The position numbers and the translations under genes were made by a program. A DNA stretch of 22,293 nucleotides from an uncultured Clostridia bacterium. GTDB lineage: Bacteria; Bacillota; Clostridia; TANB77; CAG-508. Below are positions 7,771 through 16,321 of this stretch, piece after piece. Position 1 is the first letter of the stretch; every line of letters starts with the position of its first letter. The DNA is taken from assembly GCA_947599995.1 (NCBI GenBank), contig CANQFW010000016.1, positions 1 to 22,293 of the forward strand, in the 5' to 3' direction. A model generated the notes under the pieces. It worked only from the letters and a program-made list of their open reading frames with translations, was not told where the DNA came from and made no database searches.

Positions 7771-9525
7771 TTAATAGTTAAACATGAATCCCTCTTGAGT
7801 CAACTCAGCCTCTTTATTTACTCTATAATTATCTATTCCCAAATCATCTAAATTATAAAGAACGCCTTGTAATCCCATATGGTTTAGCCTAATTTCAACT
7901 CCTTCTTCTGCATGTTGATTATAATAATTTATAAATTCATTTACATGTTTTCCAATATATTTATCTGTATTTCTTGTGTTAATTAATGTAGTATATGTTA
8001 CTAGACTAACATTTACAAACATAACAATAGATAAAATAATTCCTAAAATATATTTTAATTTTTGATCTTTATTCCATAATAAATAACTTAATACCAACAT
8101 TGGAATAGAATAGAAATATGGAATGTATCTTGCCCAATAATTTCCGTCTAAAGCTAAAATTAAAATTGCAGTAATTCCTAAAATTAAACCATATGGAATA
8201 AGCATATTCCATTTCTTATTTTTTATTAAACTTGCAATAATATAAATGGTTCCTATTATTGAAGCAATAAATACCACACTAAATAGCGGTCCAAATCCTC
8301 CTACTCTAATATCTGGAATACTATAATTTTTAATTTCACCATCTAAAATTGTAAATGGCATTTTTAAAGTAGGTTGAATATTTTCGCTAGAATATGTTGG
8401 TGAGACATTTTCTCCTTTTGAAAATATAGAAATTAGGAAAATTTCCAAATGACTTTTATCATTAAAAGATGATGGTTGTTCCATCACTACCATATTTGCA
8501 ACATGGCCTTCTCCATATAATGGATATAATGGATGTCCATGATCTATAAAATTTTTAGTATAAGACGAAAAACCTACAATTACAATTGAAACAATTACAG
8601 TTATAATATAAAATATTGTATATGTTTTCAACTGTTTTTTAAATTCCTCTTTTGATGTTCTATATGACTTTATTAGCCAATACACATAAAAGGCAAAGCA
8701 GTAAACTGCCGCAAAAGCAACTCCTGTAAATTTAATATTTATACATAAAATTATATTACACGCGAGTATAATCAAGTTTTCCTTTTGACTTGTTCTTTTA
8801 TCTTCCTTATTATTTTCACATTCTCTAATTAAACTAAATATAATCATTAGAATTGAAATCATTAATGCTCCATCAACATAGTAGTTAAATATTTGAACAA
8901 CAGTAATCGCGTTAAATACCAATAAAACTGACACAATAATACTTGCTAATAAACTTCTTTTTTTCTCATCATATAAATATGCAAATATTATACCAAAAGC
9001 ACTATACATTAAAATAAGTGTATATGCTTTTCCGCATTCAATATTTCCAGTAAAGCTATATACTACAGCTCCAAATATTTCTGTTGCTTTGGCATAGTGA
9101 TCTATCCAAAGCGTATTTATATTTTCATCTGATGTGTCGAATACATTTCCTTGTTCCTTATTAAAATCTTCACTACTTTCATAGCATGGATTCCATCCGT
9201 TTTTCATGCATCCTATTGCTAATTTATGATATGTATTTCCATCTGCTGTAGAATCATATACTTTGCCTTCTATAAATGTTACTCCTGCAAAAATTATTAA
9301 GGCAAGAATAACCGCTATTATATTGATTTTCTTATTTTCCTTAATGTAAAGTTTCCAATAAATAACAAATGTTATTACTGATATAATTCCCAAATGCCAT
9401 GGTGTAATAGTTATTTTCACTAAAAAAAGCAATGTTGTTATAATTAATATTAATACTGTTTCTAATAATAAAAATACAGATGATTTCTTTATTACTTGTG
9501 TTATATTTTCTTTCATCTTTTCCAT
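7771..9525 (-). CDS. Polytopic GT-C-like membrane protein, putative lipid-sugar-dependent glycosyltransferase
   Basis: A 584-residue protein with about ten or more hydrophobic helices. The layout suggests the GT-C fold: after two or three helices, an acidic first outer loop (D91 to H100, then GWNP at 110-113), a second outer motif HPLYPLYG (331-338), and WARYIPYF (464-471) near the last helices. GT-C enzymes take sugars from polyprenyl phosphate and transfer them outside the membrane. Position supports this: the GtrB-like gene follows and the exporter permease precedes. The assignment rests on motif layout, not a confident family match. The ATG at 9525 has no ribosome binding site of its own; the only good one (about 9557-9553) serves a 4-codon frame (9535-9549) just upstream in the same phase. 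Confidence 0.65.
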   Translation of the reverse strand: MEKMKENITQVIKKSSVFLLLETVLILIITTLLFLVKITITPWHLGIISVITFVIYWKLYIKENKKINIIAVILALIIFAGVTFIEGKVYDSTADGNTYHKLAIGCMKNGWNPCYESSEDFNKEQGNVFDTSDENINTLWIDHYAKATEIFGAVVYSFTGNIECGKAYTLILMYSAFGIIFAYLYDEKKRSLLASIIVSVLLVFNAITVVQIFNYYVDGALMISILMIIFSLIRECENNKEDKRTSQKENLIILACNIILCINIKFTGVAFAAVYCFAFYVYWLIKSYRTSKEEFKKQLKTYTIFYIITVIVSIVIVGFSSYTKNFIDHGHPLYPLYGEGHVANMVVMEQPSSFNDKSHLEIFLISIFSKGENVSPTYSSENIQPTLKMPFTILDGEIKNYSIPDIRVGGFGPLFSVVFIASIIGTIYIIASLIKNKKWNMLIPYGLILGITAILILALDGNYWARYIPYFYSIPMLVLSYLLWNKDQKLKYILGIILSIVMFVNVSLVTYTTLINTRNTDKYIGKHVNEFINYYNQHAEEGVEIRLNHMGLQGVLYNLDDLGIDNYRVNKEAELTQEGFMFNY

Positions 9526-9534
9526 ATGTCAGCT

Positions 9535-9549
9535 TCAAACTGCCAACAT
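9535..9549 (-). promoter_or_regulatory. Four-codon minicistron with strong SD ahead of the GT-C-like gene
   Basis: AAAGGAGG is followed about 5 nt later by ATG TTG GCA GTT TGA (M-L-A-V-stop). Nine bases after this stop comes the ATG of the GT-C-like gene, in the same phase. A ribosome loaded here would have to terminate and restart nearby. This looks like a re-initiation arrangement that keeps expression low, or a point change that moved the start. Confidence 0.4.
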
Positions 9550-9568
9550 ATTCCTCCTTTTTAAAAAG

Positions 9569-10345
9569 TTATAATTGTTCTGCAAAACCTTTTTGTAATT
9601 TATTAAAAATTAAATATCCAACAACACATATTCCTAGTGATATTAATATCATTATTAATATAGGTTGTAAATCAGGCATTGCCTTTTCGTAAAAAATATT
9701 TCTATATGCTTCTATAATATAAGTCATTGGATTAATTTGTAATATCCATTTAAAATTATCAGGTATAGCATCCACACTATAAACAATTGGCGTTGCATAG
9801 AACATTAATTGTAAAAATATGCCTATAAAATGTTGTAAATCTCTTAAATATACACAAATACTTGATATTATAAACGATATTCCTATAAGCAATATATATT
9901 GTGCTAATAATATTAATGGGTAAAATATAATATATTTACTTATCCCTATTCCTCCCAATGTTACAAAAGCCAATATTATAATTGTAGATATTAAGAAATT
10001 AACAACTTCACTAGTAACAACAGATATAGGCAAAATTTCTCTCGGGAAATATACTTTTTTTAGTATATTTCCATTTTCAACACAATTAAAAGCTGCTCTC
10101 GATATCGTAGTCGAAAAAAATGTCCATGGGATTAGAGCACAACATAAAAATATTGCATAATTTTCTTTCGGATTTTTTAATATCATTTGAAAAATCAATG
10201 CATACACACCAATTTGTAGTAGTGGATTTAAAAATGACCATAAAACTCCTAAAAATGAATTTTTATATTTTCCTCGTATTTCTTTTTTTACACTTGTTTT
10301 TAAAAGTTCTCTATAATTATATAAATTTTTAAATACATCTAGCAT
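9569..10345 (-). CDS. Polysaccharide/teichoic acid ABC exporter permease (Wzm/TagG type)
   Basis: The 258-residue permease should pair with the ATPase at 12698-13444 to export a lipid-linked glycan. It shows the ABC-2 pattern of this family: a cytoplasmic amphipathic start (KKEIRGKYKNSFLGVLWSFLNP, spanning about 20-41), six membrane segments, VYLRDLQH (165-172) and INPMTYIIEAYR (204-215). The length is typical. AAGGAGTT precedes the start and sits directly after the stop of the GT2-GT4 fusion gene. The next gene downstream, the GT-C-like protein, starts within 45 bp. Whether the cargo is a teichoic acid or another polysaccharide cannot be told from the permease. Confidence 0.92.
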   Translation of the reverse strand: MLDVFKNLYNYRELLKTSVKKEIRGKYKNSFLGVLWSFLNPLLQIGVYALIFQMILKNPKENYAIFLCCALIPWTFFSTTISRAAFNCVENGNILKKVYFPREILPISVVTSEVVNFLISTIIILAFVTLGGIGISKYIIFYPLILLAQYILLIGISFIISSICVYLRDLQHFIGIFLQLMFYATPIVYSVDAIPDNFKWILQINPMTYIIEAYRNIFYEKAMPDLQPILIMILISLGICVVGYLIFNKLQKGFAEQL

Positions 10346-10357
10346 TTGTAACTCCTT

Positions 10358-12682
10358 TTATACTCTAAATATCTTTTTTACTATTTGTTTCATTTTTGTA
10401 CTTTTTAATTTATTCATTATTCCTGTTTTTTGTAGGAACCTAATAAATCCCCTCCACAATGGAATTCTCCATAATTTTTCTTTGAATTTATTCATTTTGA
10501 ATCTTCTAGCTTCTATTTTTTCATTGCTATTATCAAGTTCTTCAAACTTATTGGTTACTTGTGGGAAATATTTTCTTACATCTATTTGATTATACATTAC
10601 AATGTACTGCTTATATAAATCTTTATTTACAATACTTAGCTTATTTATAGATGTTCCATTTTTTACCATTTCAGTAAAATCTTTGTCGAACTTATTTACC
10701 ATTTGATCTACTGTATATCCATTTAGAATCTTTTGTCTACAATTTTTCTTTAAAGACTCATCATCTAAAACTTCTCTTATTGCTTTTACATATCTTAATA
10801 TCTCTTCATCAGTATATGATCTATTATAAAAGCCTGTCTTATCTGTTTGGATATTTTGGACTACTCTTCCACATGTAGAATCTACTAATTCTTTTTGTCC
10901 GCCAACATCAGCTGTAACAACTGGAGTCCCCATAGCTAATGATTCATATGTTGTTATTGTTAAACCTTCGACTAGAGAACATATTACACTAACATCTGCT
11001 AATTTATAAAATGGCTTTACATTTTTCTGCATTCCATAAAAAACAACATTGTCCTCTATTTTTTCATGCTTAGCCAATTCTTTCATTTCTGGCAAAACAT
11101 CACCGTCTCCAACAACAAGTAGTAATAAATTTTTATCTTTTTCAAGTAATTTTTCAAATACTCTTAACATAAATATTGGACGTTTTTCTTCAGATATTCT
11201 GCATAAAAATAGAATACATTTTTTACCTGGATATTTTTCTTTATATTTTTCTATATCCTTGTTATCAAAAATGTTGACTTTTGTTTCATCAAATGCTTTT
11301 TCATCAACTCCAATATATACAGTTTCTACATTATCAACTGTTCTACCCATATTAACTTTCATTGACTCTTTTAACTTTTTAGTACATGTATATGTTTTAT
11401 CTAAAAAGCCATCAATTGCAATTGAATCTCTTGGATATTCTCCATTTCTCCAGCTCCAATTTTCACTGTGAAGATAATCTGTAAATATGACATCTGGGAA
11501 CTCAGATTTAAGCCATGGAATTACATAAAATCCAAAAAAACTATTAGATTGCATAACAACATCAATATTTCTAGATTTTATTATATAATGAATAAATGCT
11601 GGCCAGTCTTGTCTGTTTAAAAAGCTTGTTAAATCAAATATTTCAGCATATTTTTCAAATCTTTGTCTCCATACATAGTCTGATGTTTCTGTTGTTACTA
11701 TTGTAATATCGAATTTATCTTTATTTAATCTTGAAATTAAGTCAAAATTAAATTTATCTGCTCCTCCAACTTTAAACCAAGGAAATATAAATAAAAGTCT
11801 TATCTTTTCTCCTTTAACATTTATAGGTTTTCTGTTCCACTCAAAAGTGTATGGATATGAGTCAAAATTAGATTTTGTAGTTGTTGGAAATTGAAGGGCT
11901 TGAACATTATTCTTTATTTTTCTTGCTTGCTCATGAATAACCTTACTTGCATGTTTATCCTTTTGTTTATCTTCTCTAAAGGAATTCAATATTCCTCCAT
12001 CCTTTTTATTTCTATACCAGAAACCATAATAATTCATTCTAATTGGATAATAACCTTTTTCTAACATTCTAAGCCATAAATGCCAATCTTCATGTACGTC
12101 ATTATCGCCTATATTATATCCTCCTGCATCTAGCAAATCCTTTTTTCTTACTAATGAACATACTGGTAGAATATTTTCTTTCTTTTCAACATCTATATTA
12201 AAAATCTGTTTCCATAAAAACTCTTTTCCATCAAAATTTGCCATGTCAGAATAAACCCAAGATGCGTTTGGATTTGTCATTAATGACCAATAGCTTGTCT
12301 CTAAAAAAGTCCTGTCAATGCAATCATCAGAATCTAATATGAAAAGTAAATCACAATTCGCCTTTGATATTGCAATATCACGCGTTTCTATTCTTCCATG
12401 GTTCTGCTCATTATATATTTTTATCCTGTTATCTAATCTTGCAATTTCATTTAATGTTTCTTCAGTTCCATCTTGAGTGCTTCCATCATTTATTATAATC
12501 CATTCCCAATATGGAAATGTTTGATTTATTACAGAATATGCTGTTTGCTTTATATATTCCTTACAATTATAGTACCCTGTAATTATGCTAATTAAAGGTT
12601 TTCCATCATTTACGCTTTGTACATTATTTAAATTTTGACCTGGTACCATTTTATAGTCAAAATATTTTTTTTCTTCATTCAT
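10358..12682 (-). CDS. Bifunctional GT2-GT4 glycosyltransferase fusion
   Basis: This 774-residue cytoplasmic protein joins two enzymes. Residues 30-230 form a GT2 (GT-A) domain with ISIITGYYNC, the INDGSTQDGT motif, metal-binding DSD (117-119) and a catalytic-base candidate ED (198-199). Residues 294-690 form a GT4 (GT-B) domain with WFKVGGADKF (302-311), RISEEKRP (495-502) and the donor-binding E572-E580 pair (EGLTITTYE). A basic C-terminal tail with an RIPLWRGFIRFL segment (739-750) may touch the membrane. Both sites look intact, so it could add two sugars in turn, as in polymerases or repeat-unit assembly. It lies between the exporter ATPase (15-bp gap) and permease (12-bp gap), so it very probably makes the exported glycan. 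AAAGGAG precedes the start. Confidence 0.88.
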   Translation of the reverse strand: MNEEKKYFDYKMVPGQNLNNVQSVNDGKPLISIITGYYNCKEYIKQTAYSVINQTFPYWEWIIINDGSTQDGTEETLNEIARLDNRIKIYNEQNHGRIETRDIAISKANCDLLFILDSDDCIDRTFLETSYWSLMTNPNASWVYSDMANFDGKEFLWKQIFNIDVEKKENILPVCSLVRKKDLLDAGGYNIGDNDVHEDWHLWLRMLEKGYYPIRMNYYGFWYRNKKDGGILNSFREDKQKDKHASKVIHEQARKIKNNVQALQFPTTTKSNFDSYPYTFEWNRKPINVKGEKIRLLFIFPWFKVGGADKFNFDLISRLNKDKFDITIVTTETSDYVWRQRFEKYAEIFDLTSFLNRQDWPAFIHYIIKSRNIDVVMQSNSFFGFYVIPWLKSEFPDVIFTDYLHSENWSWRNGEYPRDSIAIDGFLDKTYTCTKKLKESMKVNMGRTVDNVETVYIGVDEKAFDETKVNIFDNKDIEKYKEKYPGKKCILFLCRISEEKRPIFMLRVFEKLLEKDKNLLLLVVGDGDVLPEMKELAKHEKIEDNVVFYGMQKNVKPFYKLADVSVICSLVEGLTITTYESLAMGTPVVTADVGGQKELVDSTCGRVVQNIQTDKTGFYNRSYTDEEILRYVKAIREVLDDESLKKNCRQKILNGYTVDQMVNKFDKDFTEMVKNGTSINKLSIVNKDLYKQYIVMYNQIDVRKYFPQVTNKFEELDNSNEKIEARRFKMNKFKEKLWRIPLWRGFIRFLQKTGIMNKLKSTKMKQIVKKIFRV

Positions 12683-12697
12683 TTGCTTTTTACTCCT

Positions 12698-13444
12698 TTA
12701 TTTTGTTGCTTCTACATAAGCTTCTACTACATCTTCTGTATTTCCATCCATTTTAATTTTTCCTTCGCATAGCCATACCGCTCTATCACATAATTTTTTT
12801 ACTGACTGCATACTATGTGTTACAAATACCATTGTCTTTCCTTGTCTTTTTAATTCCTGCATTTTTTCAAAACACTTATTTTGAAAATGCTCATCCCCTA
12901 CGGATAAAATTTCATCAATTAATAATATATCTGCATCAACATTTATTGCAACAGAAAAAGCAAGTCTCATATACATACCTGATGAATATGTTCTTACTGG
13001 ATTATCTATAAATGATCTTAATTCCGAAAATTCTATAATATCTTCTAACCTTTCATCTATTTGTTTTTTTGTAAGTCCAAATATGGAAGCATTAAAATAT
13101 ATATTTTCTCTTCCTGAAAAGTCTGGGTGAAACCCTGCACCAAGCTCTAAAAGAGATGTTAGTTTTCCTTGGGTTGTAATCTTCCCTTTATTTGGATATA
13201 TAATTTTTGTCATCAATTTTAATAAAGTCGACTTTCCGCTTCCATTTGTTCCGATAAGAGCTACAACTTCTCCTTTTTTTATTTTTAAATTGATTCCTTT
13301 TAATACTTCTCTTTTTTGCTTTTTATTTCTAGTAAAAAGAAACAATAGTTTTTCTTTTACAGTATTTGCTCTATCTAAATAGACATTAAAAGTCTTATAT
13401 ACATCATCAACTACTATTTTATATTCCGTATCTTGATCTTTCAT
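12698..13444 (-). CDS. Polysaccharide/teichoic acid ABC exporter ATPase (Wzt/TagH type)
   Basis: The 248-residue ATPase powers the Wzm/TagG-type permease at 9569-10345. It has Walker A GTNGSGKST (65-73), the family-typical LLELGAGFHPDFSGRENI segment (98-115), signature YSSGM (153-157), Walker B ILLIDE (173-178) and the H-loop histidine H210. The N-terminal insertion with DRANTVKEK is also typical of this family. It ends shortly after the nucleotide-binding domain, so it lacks the C-terminal carbohydrate-binding domain of long Wzt proteins. This suggests a TagH-short or Wzt-short type that does not read a chain-terminating cap. It is the first gene of the operon behind the promoter at 13535-13564; GAGAGGA serves as ribosome binding site. 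Confidence 0.93.
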   Translation of the reverse strand: MKDQDTEYKIVVDDVYKTFNVYLDRANTVKEKLLFLFTRNKKQKREVLKGINLKIKKGEVVALIGTNGSGKSTLLKLMTKIIYPNKGKITTQGKLTSLLELGAGFHPDFSGRENIYFNASIFGLTKKQIDERLEDIIEFSELRSFIDNPVRTYSSGMYMRLAFSVAINVDADILLIDEILSVGDEHFQNKCFEKMQELKRQGKTMVFVTHSMQSVKKLCDRAVWLCEGKIKMDGNTEDVVEAYVEATK

Positions 13445-13534
13445 CTATAAATTCATTCCTCTCTAAAGCTTATATTTTCTAGCATATATTAATTTTAGAA
13501 ACTAAAATATTCATACTTTAAAATTCTTTTGCTC

Positions 13535-13564
13535 ATTATATCATATAGGACACAATGTCCGCAA
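13535..13564 (-). promoter_or_regulatory. Extended -10 promoter of the exporter operon with embedded inverted repeat
   Basis: On the minus strand TTGCGG (13564-13559), an 18-nt spacer, and TGATATAAT (13543-13535) form an extended -10 promoter. GGACA-TTG-TGTCC (13560-13548), a perfect 5-bp inverted repeat, overlaps the -35 and spacer and could be a repressor site. The predicted leader to the Wzt-type gene is about 84 nt. Confidence 0.7.
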
Positions 13565-13634
13565 CCTAAATCAAAAAAACTTGCTTTTTATTTGCTTATT
13601 TAATGTATTAGCATAAAATAAATAGTTCTGTAAT

Positions 13635-15050
13635 CTAATTATAAAAAAATTTCCATATCTTACTATTTGTAATTTTATCTAATTTTTCTTTTATTTCATA
13701 ATAATCACTATATTCAACATTTATCTTTTGTTCATAGTTTTTATTTAATAATTTTAATTCATCTAATCCATGTTTTAAATCATCGATTTCATGTTTTAAA
13801 GCATTAATTTCATTTTCTCTATTTTTTATTTGCCCCATAAAATACTCTTGAGCCTCTTTACTATTAGAATATATTTTTTCCTTTTGCTCCTCACATTTTT
13901 TTATTTTTTCTATTAATGTTTGTTCATTTTCAAAAAATATTTTCTTGTCTATATTAAGATTACCTAGACAATCTTCATTAACATAAATATTCTTTTTAGA
14001 ATTCAACTTATTAAATGCAAATTCATAATTGCTATGCACTATATTTTTAATATCATCTTTTGTTAATTGGCTCAATTCATTTACTATATTGTCTATAGTC
14101 ACTTCTTTTAAATTATTACCAGAAAAATTATCACTTGCTGCTTTAGCAATGTTCTCACTTGTTACTATTCCTCTTAAATTTTCATATCCGCTAATTACAG
14201 CTATTCTCTTAGACGCTACTGCTTCTAATATACATCTATCTAATGCAATTACTACATCATTTTTTAGCATTATATCAATAACATCATCTCTTGCCCCTAA
14301 AAATGATATACTATCTTTTATATCATTCATTTCATTAAGTATCTCTTCTTTTTTTTCTCCTTCGCCTACTATTGTTAAATGTGATTTAGAATGGGTCTTA
14401 TAATACATTTTAAATACATTTATAGCATTTTTTATAGATTCCACCTTTTCAGACGCTAATCTACTGACTATTAAAAAATTCTCTATTTTCTCTGGAATAT
14501 TATTATTCTCTATTAATTTTTTTTCGAAATTTATACTATTATTTACAATAATGTATTTACTTTCATCTACATTATATTTACTTTTATTTTCATTTTTGGC
14601 ATTTTCTGTTATTGCAACAATTTTACATGCCATATTAAAATATAAATTATAAATAGTTTTGTAACTTATAAAATGATCTTCAAACCAATCATAAGTTCCC
14701 ATAATACCTGTATGTACAAACGCTACATATGGTGTATTAGTATTTAAAGCCGCAGGAAAGCAACTTGTAATGCAATCAAATTGATGTATATGAATTTGTG
14801 AAATATTATATTCATTTATTATTTTTTCAATTATTTCAGCTCTTTTCAAATCATATCCGTCTGTTAATTCATAATCAAAATCTATACAAATTGCTCCCTT
14901 TGATACCATTTTTTCAGTATAAATTCCTCTTTTAGATAGAATAACAACCCCGTAACCTCTCTCGAGCATTTCTGTAGCTTGGTTCACAACTGATGTTTCT
15001 ATTCCTCCAATATCTAGCTTTTTTAAACATATTAGTATGTTCTTACTCAT
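13635..15050 (-). CDS. GT4-like glycosyltransferase with C-terminal coiled coil
   Basis: The 471-residue protein begins with the GT-B pattern of GT4 enzymes: LKKLDIGGIETSVVN (9-23), HQFDCI (89-94), FVHTG (111-115), then IVSRLASEK (194-202) and IVGEGEKK (227-234). The donor-binding region is unusual: only ALDRCILEAV (269-278) is seen instead of the usual EG-x-x-x-x-x-x-E pair, so the activity may be altered. From about 375 to 460 the chain is strongly heptad-like and charged, a probable coiled coil, and it ends abruptly in ITNSKIWKFFYN. Related transferases often continue after an NSK-W motif, so the end may be shortened. AAGGAGAG precedes the start. It lies 105 bp below galE and 190 bp above the exporter promoter. 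Confidence 0.78.
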   Translation of the reverse strand: MSKNILICLKKLDIGGIETSVVNQATEMLERGYGVVILSKRGIYTEKMVSKGAICIDFDYELTDGYDLKRAEIIEKIINEYNISQIHIHQFDCITSCFPAALNTNTPYVAFVHTGIMGTYDWFEDHFISYKTIYNLYFNMACKIVAITENAKNENKSKYNVDESKYIIVNNSINFEKKLIENNNIPEKIENFLIVSRLASEKVESIKNAINVFKMYYKTHSKSHLTIVGEGEKKEEILNEMNDIKDSISFLGARDDVIDIMLKNDVVIALDRCILEAVASKRIAVISGYENLRGIVTSENIAKAASDNFSGNNLKEVTIDNIVNELSQLTKDDIKNIVHSNYEFAFNKLNSKKNIYVNEDCLGNLNIDKKIFFENEQTLIEKIKKCEEQKEKIYSNSKEAQEYFMGQIKNRENEINALKHEIDDLKHGLDELKLLNKNYEQKINVEYSDYYEIKEKLDKITNSKIWKFFYN

Positions 15051-15155
15051 GCCCTTAGTCTCTCCTTCCTTTGGTCCTAAAGTATTAAAAATAGAGTTTT
15101 TTTATCTTCTAATTATTTTATTTATGTCACTTGTGATTCTAATAATATATTTGTA

Positions 15156-16166
15156 TTATTTCTTTTGACTCATTTCTATATAATTCCAAGAATCTTTGCA
15201 CATATCCTCTAAGTTTTTTTCAGCAACCCATCCAAGTTCAACTTTAGCTTTTGTAGGATCCGCATAGCATGTAGCAATATCCCCAGGTCTTCTTTCTGTT
15301 ATCTTATAAGCTACTTCCTTACCTGTTGATTTCTTAAATGCATTTACCATATCTAATACGCTATATCCAATTCCAGTTCCTAAGTTATATATATATAATC
15401 CATTTCCTTCTTTATCCAATTTTTCTAGAGCCTTTACATGACCTTTACTTAAATCAACCACATGTATATAATCTCTTACCCCTGTTCCGTCTGGTGTGTC
15501 ATAGTCATTTCCAAATACAGATAATTCTTTAAAAGTACCGTTTGCAACCCTTACAATATAAGGCATTAAGTTATTTGGTATTCCCTGTGGCTCTTCACCA
15601 ATTAATCCACTTTCATGTGCTCCAACAGGGTTAAAGTATCTTAATATACATATATCCCAAGTATTGTCTGATGCATATAAATCTTCTAAAATTTTCTCTA
15701 TAAATAATTTTGTAGTACCATATGGATTAGTTGTTCCACCTGTTTTAGATTCTTCAGTTATTGGTATTACCTCTGGTGTTCCATAAACTGTTGCTGATGA
15801 ACTAAATATAAATTTTTTGCAACCATATTTTCTCATTGTGTCTAATAAAACTAAAGCTCCTGACACATTATTTTCATAATATTCTAATGGTTTTTTTACA
15901 GATTCCCCAACAGCTTTAAACCCTGCAAAATTAATCACGCTGTCAATTTCATTTTCTTCAAAAATCTTTTCTAACTTTTCTTTATTTTTGTAATCTAACT
16001 CATAAAATTTAAAATCTTTTCCTGTAATTTTTCTAATCGCATCTAATACCTTTGGACTACTATTTGAAAAATCATCTACTATAACTATTTCCTTTCCTGC
16101 TTTTAATAATTCAACGGCTGTGTGACTGCCAATATATCCAGCTCCTCCTGGTAATAAAATTGCCAT
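15156..16166 (-). CDS. galE: UDP-glucose 4-epimerase
   Basis: This SDR enzyme interconverts UDP-glucose and UDP-galactose (possibly UDP-GlcNAc and UDP-GalNAc) in the cytoplasm using bound NAD. The 336 residues include the NAD motif GGAGYIG (7-13), NFAG (79-82), SSSATVYG (122-129) with the catalytic serine/threonine, the YGTTK catalytic pair (Y149, K153), RYFNPVGAH (176-184), and the C-terminal RRPGDIATCYADPTKA (292-307). The length is typical of GalE. AAGGAGAG precedes the start. Its own promoter lies 30-60 bp upstream. Placed between two GT4 genes, it probably supplies UDP-galactose for the glycan made here rather than serving galactose catabolism; no galK or galT is present. Confidence 0.95.
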   Translation of the reverse strand: MAILLPGGAGYIGSHTAVELLKAGKEIVIVDDFSNSSPKVLDAIRKITGKDFKFYELDYKNKEKLEKIFEENEIDSVINFAGFKAVGESVKKPLEYYENNVSGALVLLDTMRKYGCKKFIFSSSATVYGTPEVIPITEESKTGGTTNPYGTTKLFIEKILEDLYASDNTWDICILRYFNPVGAHESGLIGEEPQGIPNNLMPYIVRVANGTFKELSVFGNDYDTPDGTGVRDYIHVVDLSKGHVKALEKLDKEGNGLYIYNLGTGIGYSVLDMVNAFKKSTGKEVAYKITERRPGDIATCYADPTKAKVELGWVAEKNLEDMCKDSWNYIEMSQKK

Positions 16167-16195
16167 AATTAATCTCTCCTTTACATTTTTTTAGC

Positions 16196-16225
16196 ATTAT
16201 ATCATATTGCAGAGTTTCCCTGCAA
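16196..16225 (-). promoter_or_regulatory. Extended -10 promoter of galE with overlapping inverted repeat
   Basis: On the minus strand TTGCAG (16225-16220), an 18-nt spacer, and TGATATAAT (16204-16196). TTGCAG and CTGCAA form a 6-bp inverted repeat (16225-16207) that includes the whole -35 box, a likely operator. The spacing and extended -10 match the exporter promoter at 13535-13564. The predicted leader is about 25 nt. Confidence 0.7.
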
Positions 16226-16321
16226 CACAAACTTCAAAAATTTTTATTTATTTTCAAAAATTGTTACTATTGATAATTATCTTTATAAAATGGTCGAATA
16301 AATAATTATTTATTATAACTT

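Noticed and set aside
9341..9538. 65-codon minus-strand frame overlapping the start of the GT-C-like gene
   Set aside because: Its composition is that of a shifted frame of the membrane protein, its start lacks correct SD spacing, and it has no recognisable domain.
13561..13600. A-run/T-run stem after the coiled-coil GT4 gene as terminator
   Set aside because: Only a short A5/T5 pairing is possible; it is not distinguishable from background AT richness.
16255..16321. AT-only palindrome AATAAATA/TATTTATT after the GT4 gene as terminator
   Set aside because: The stem is all A-T with no G-C base and no U run, so it cannot be called with any confidence.
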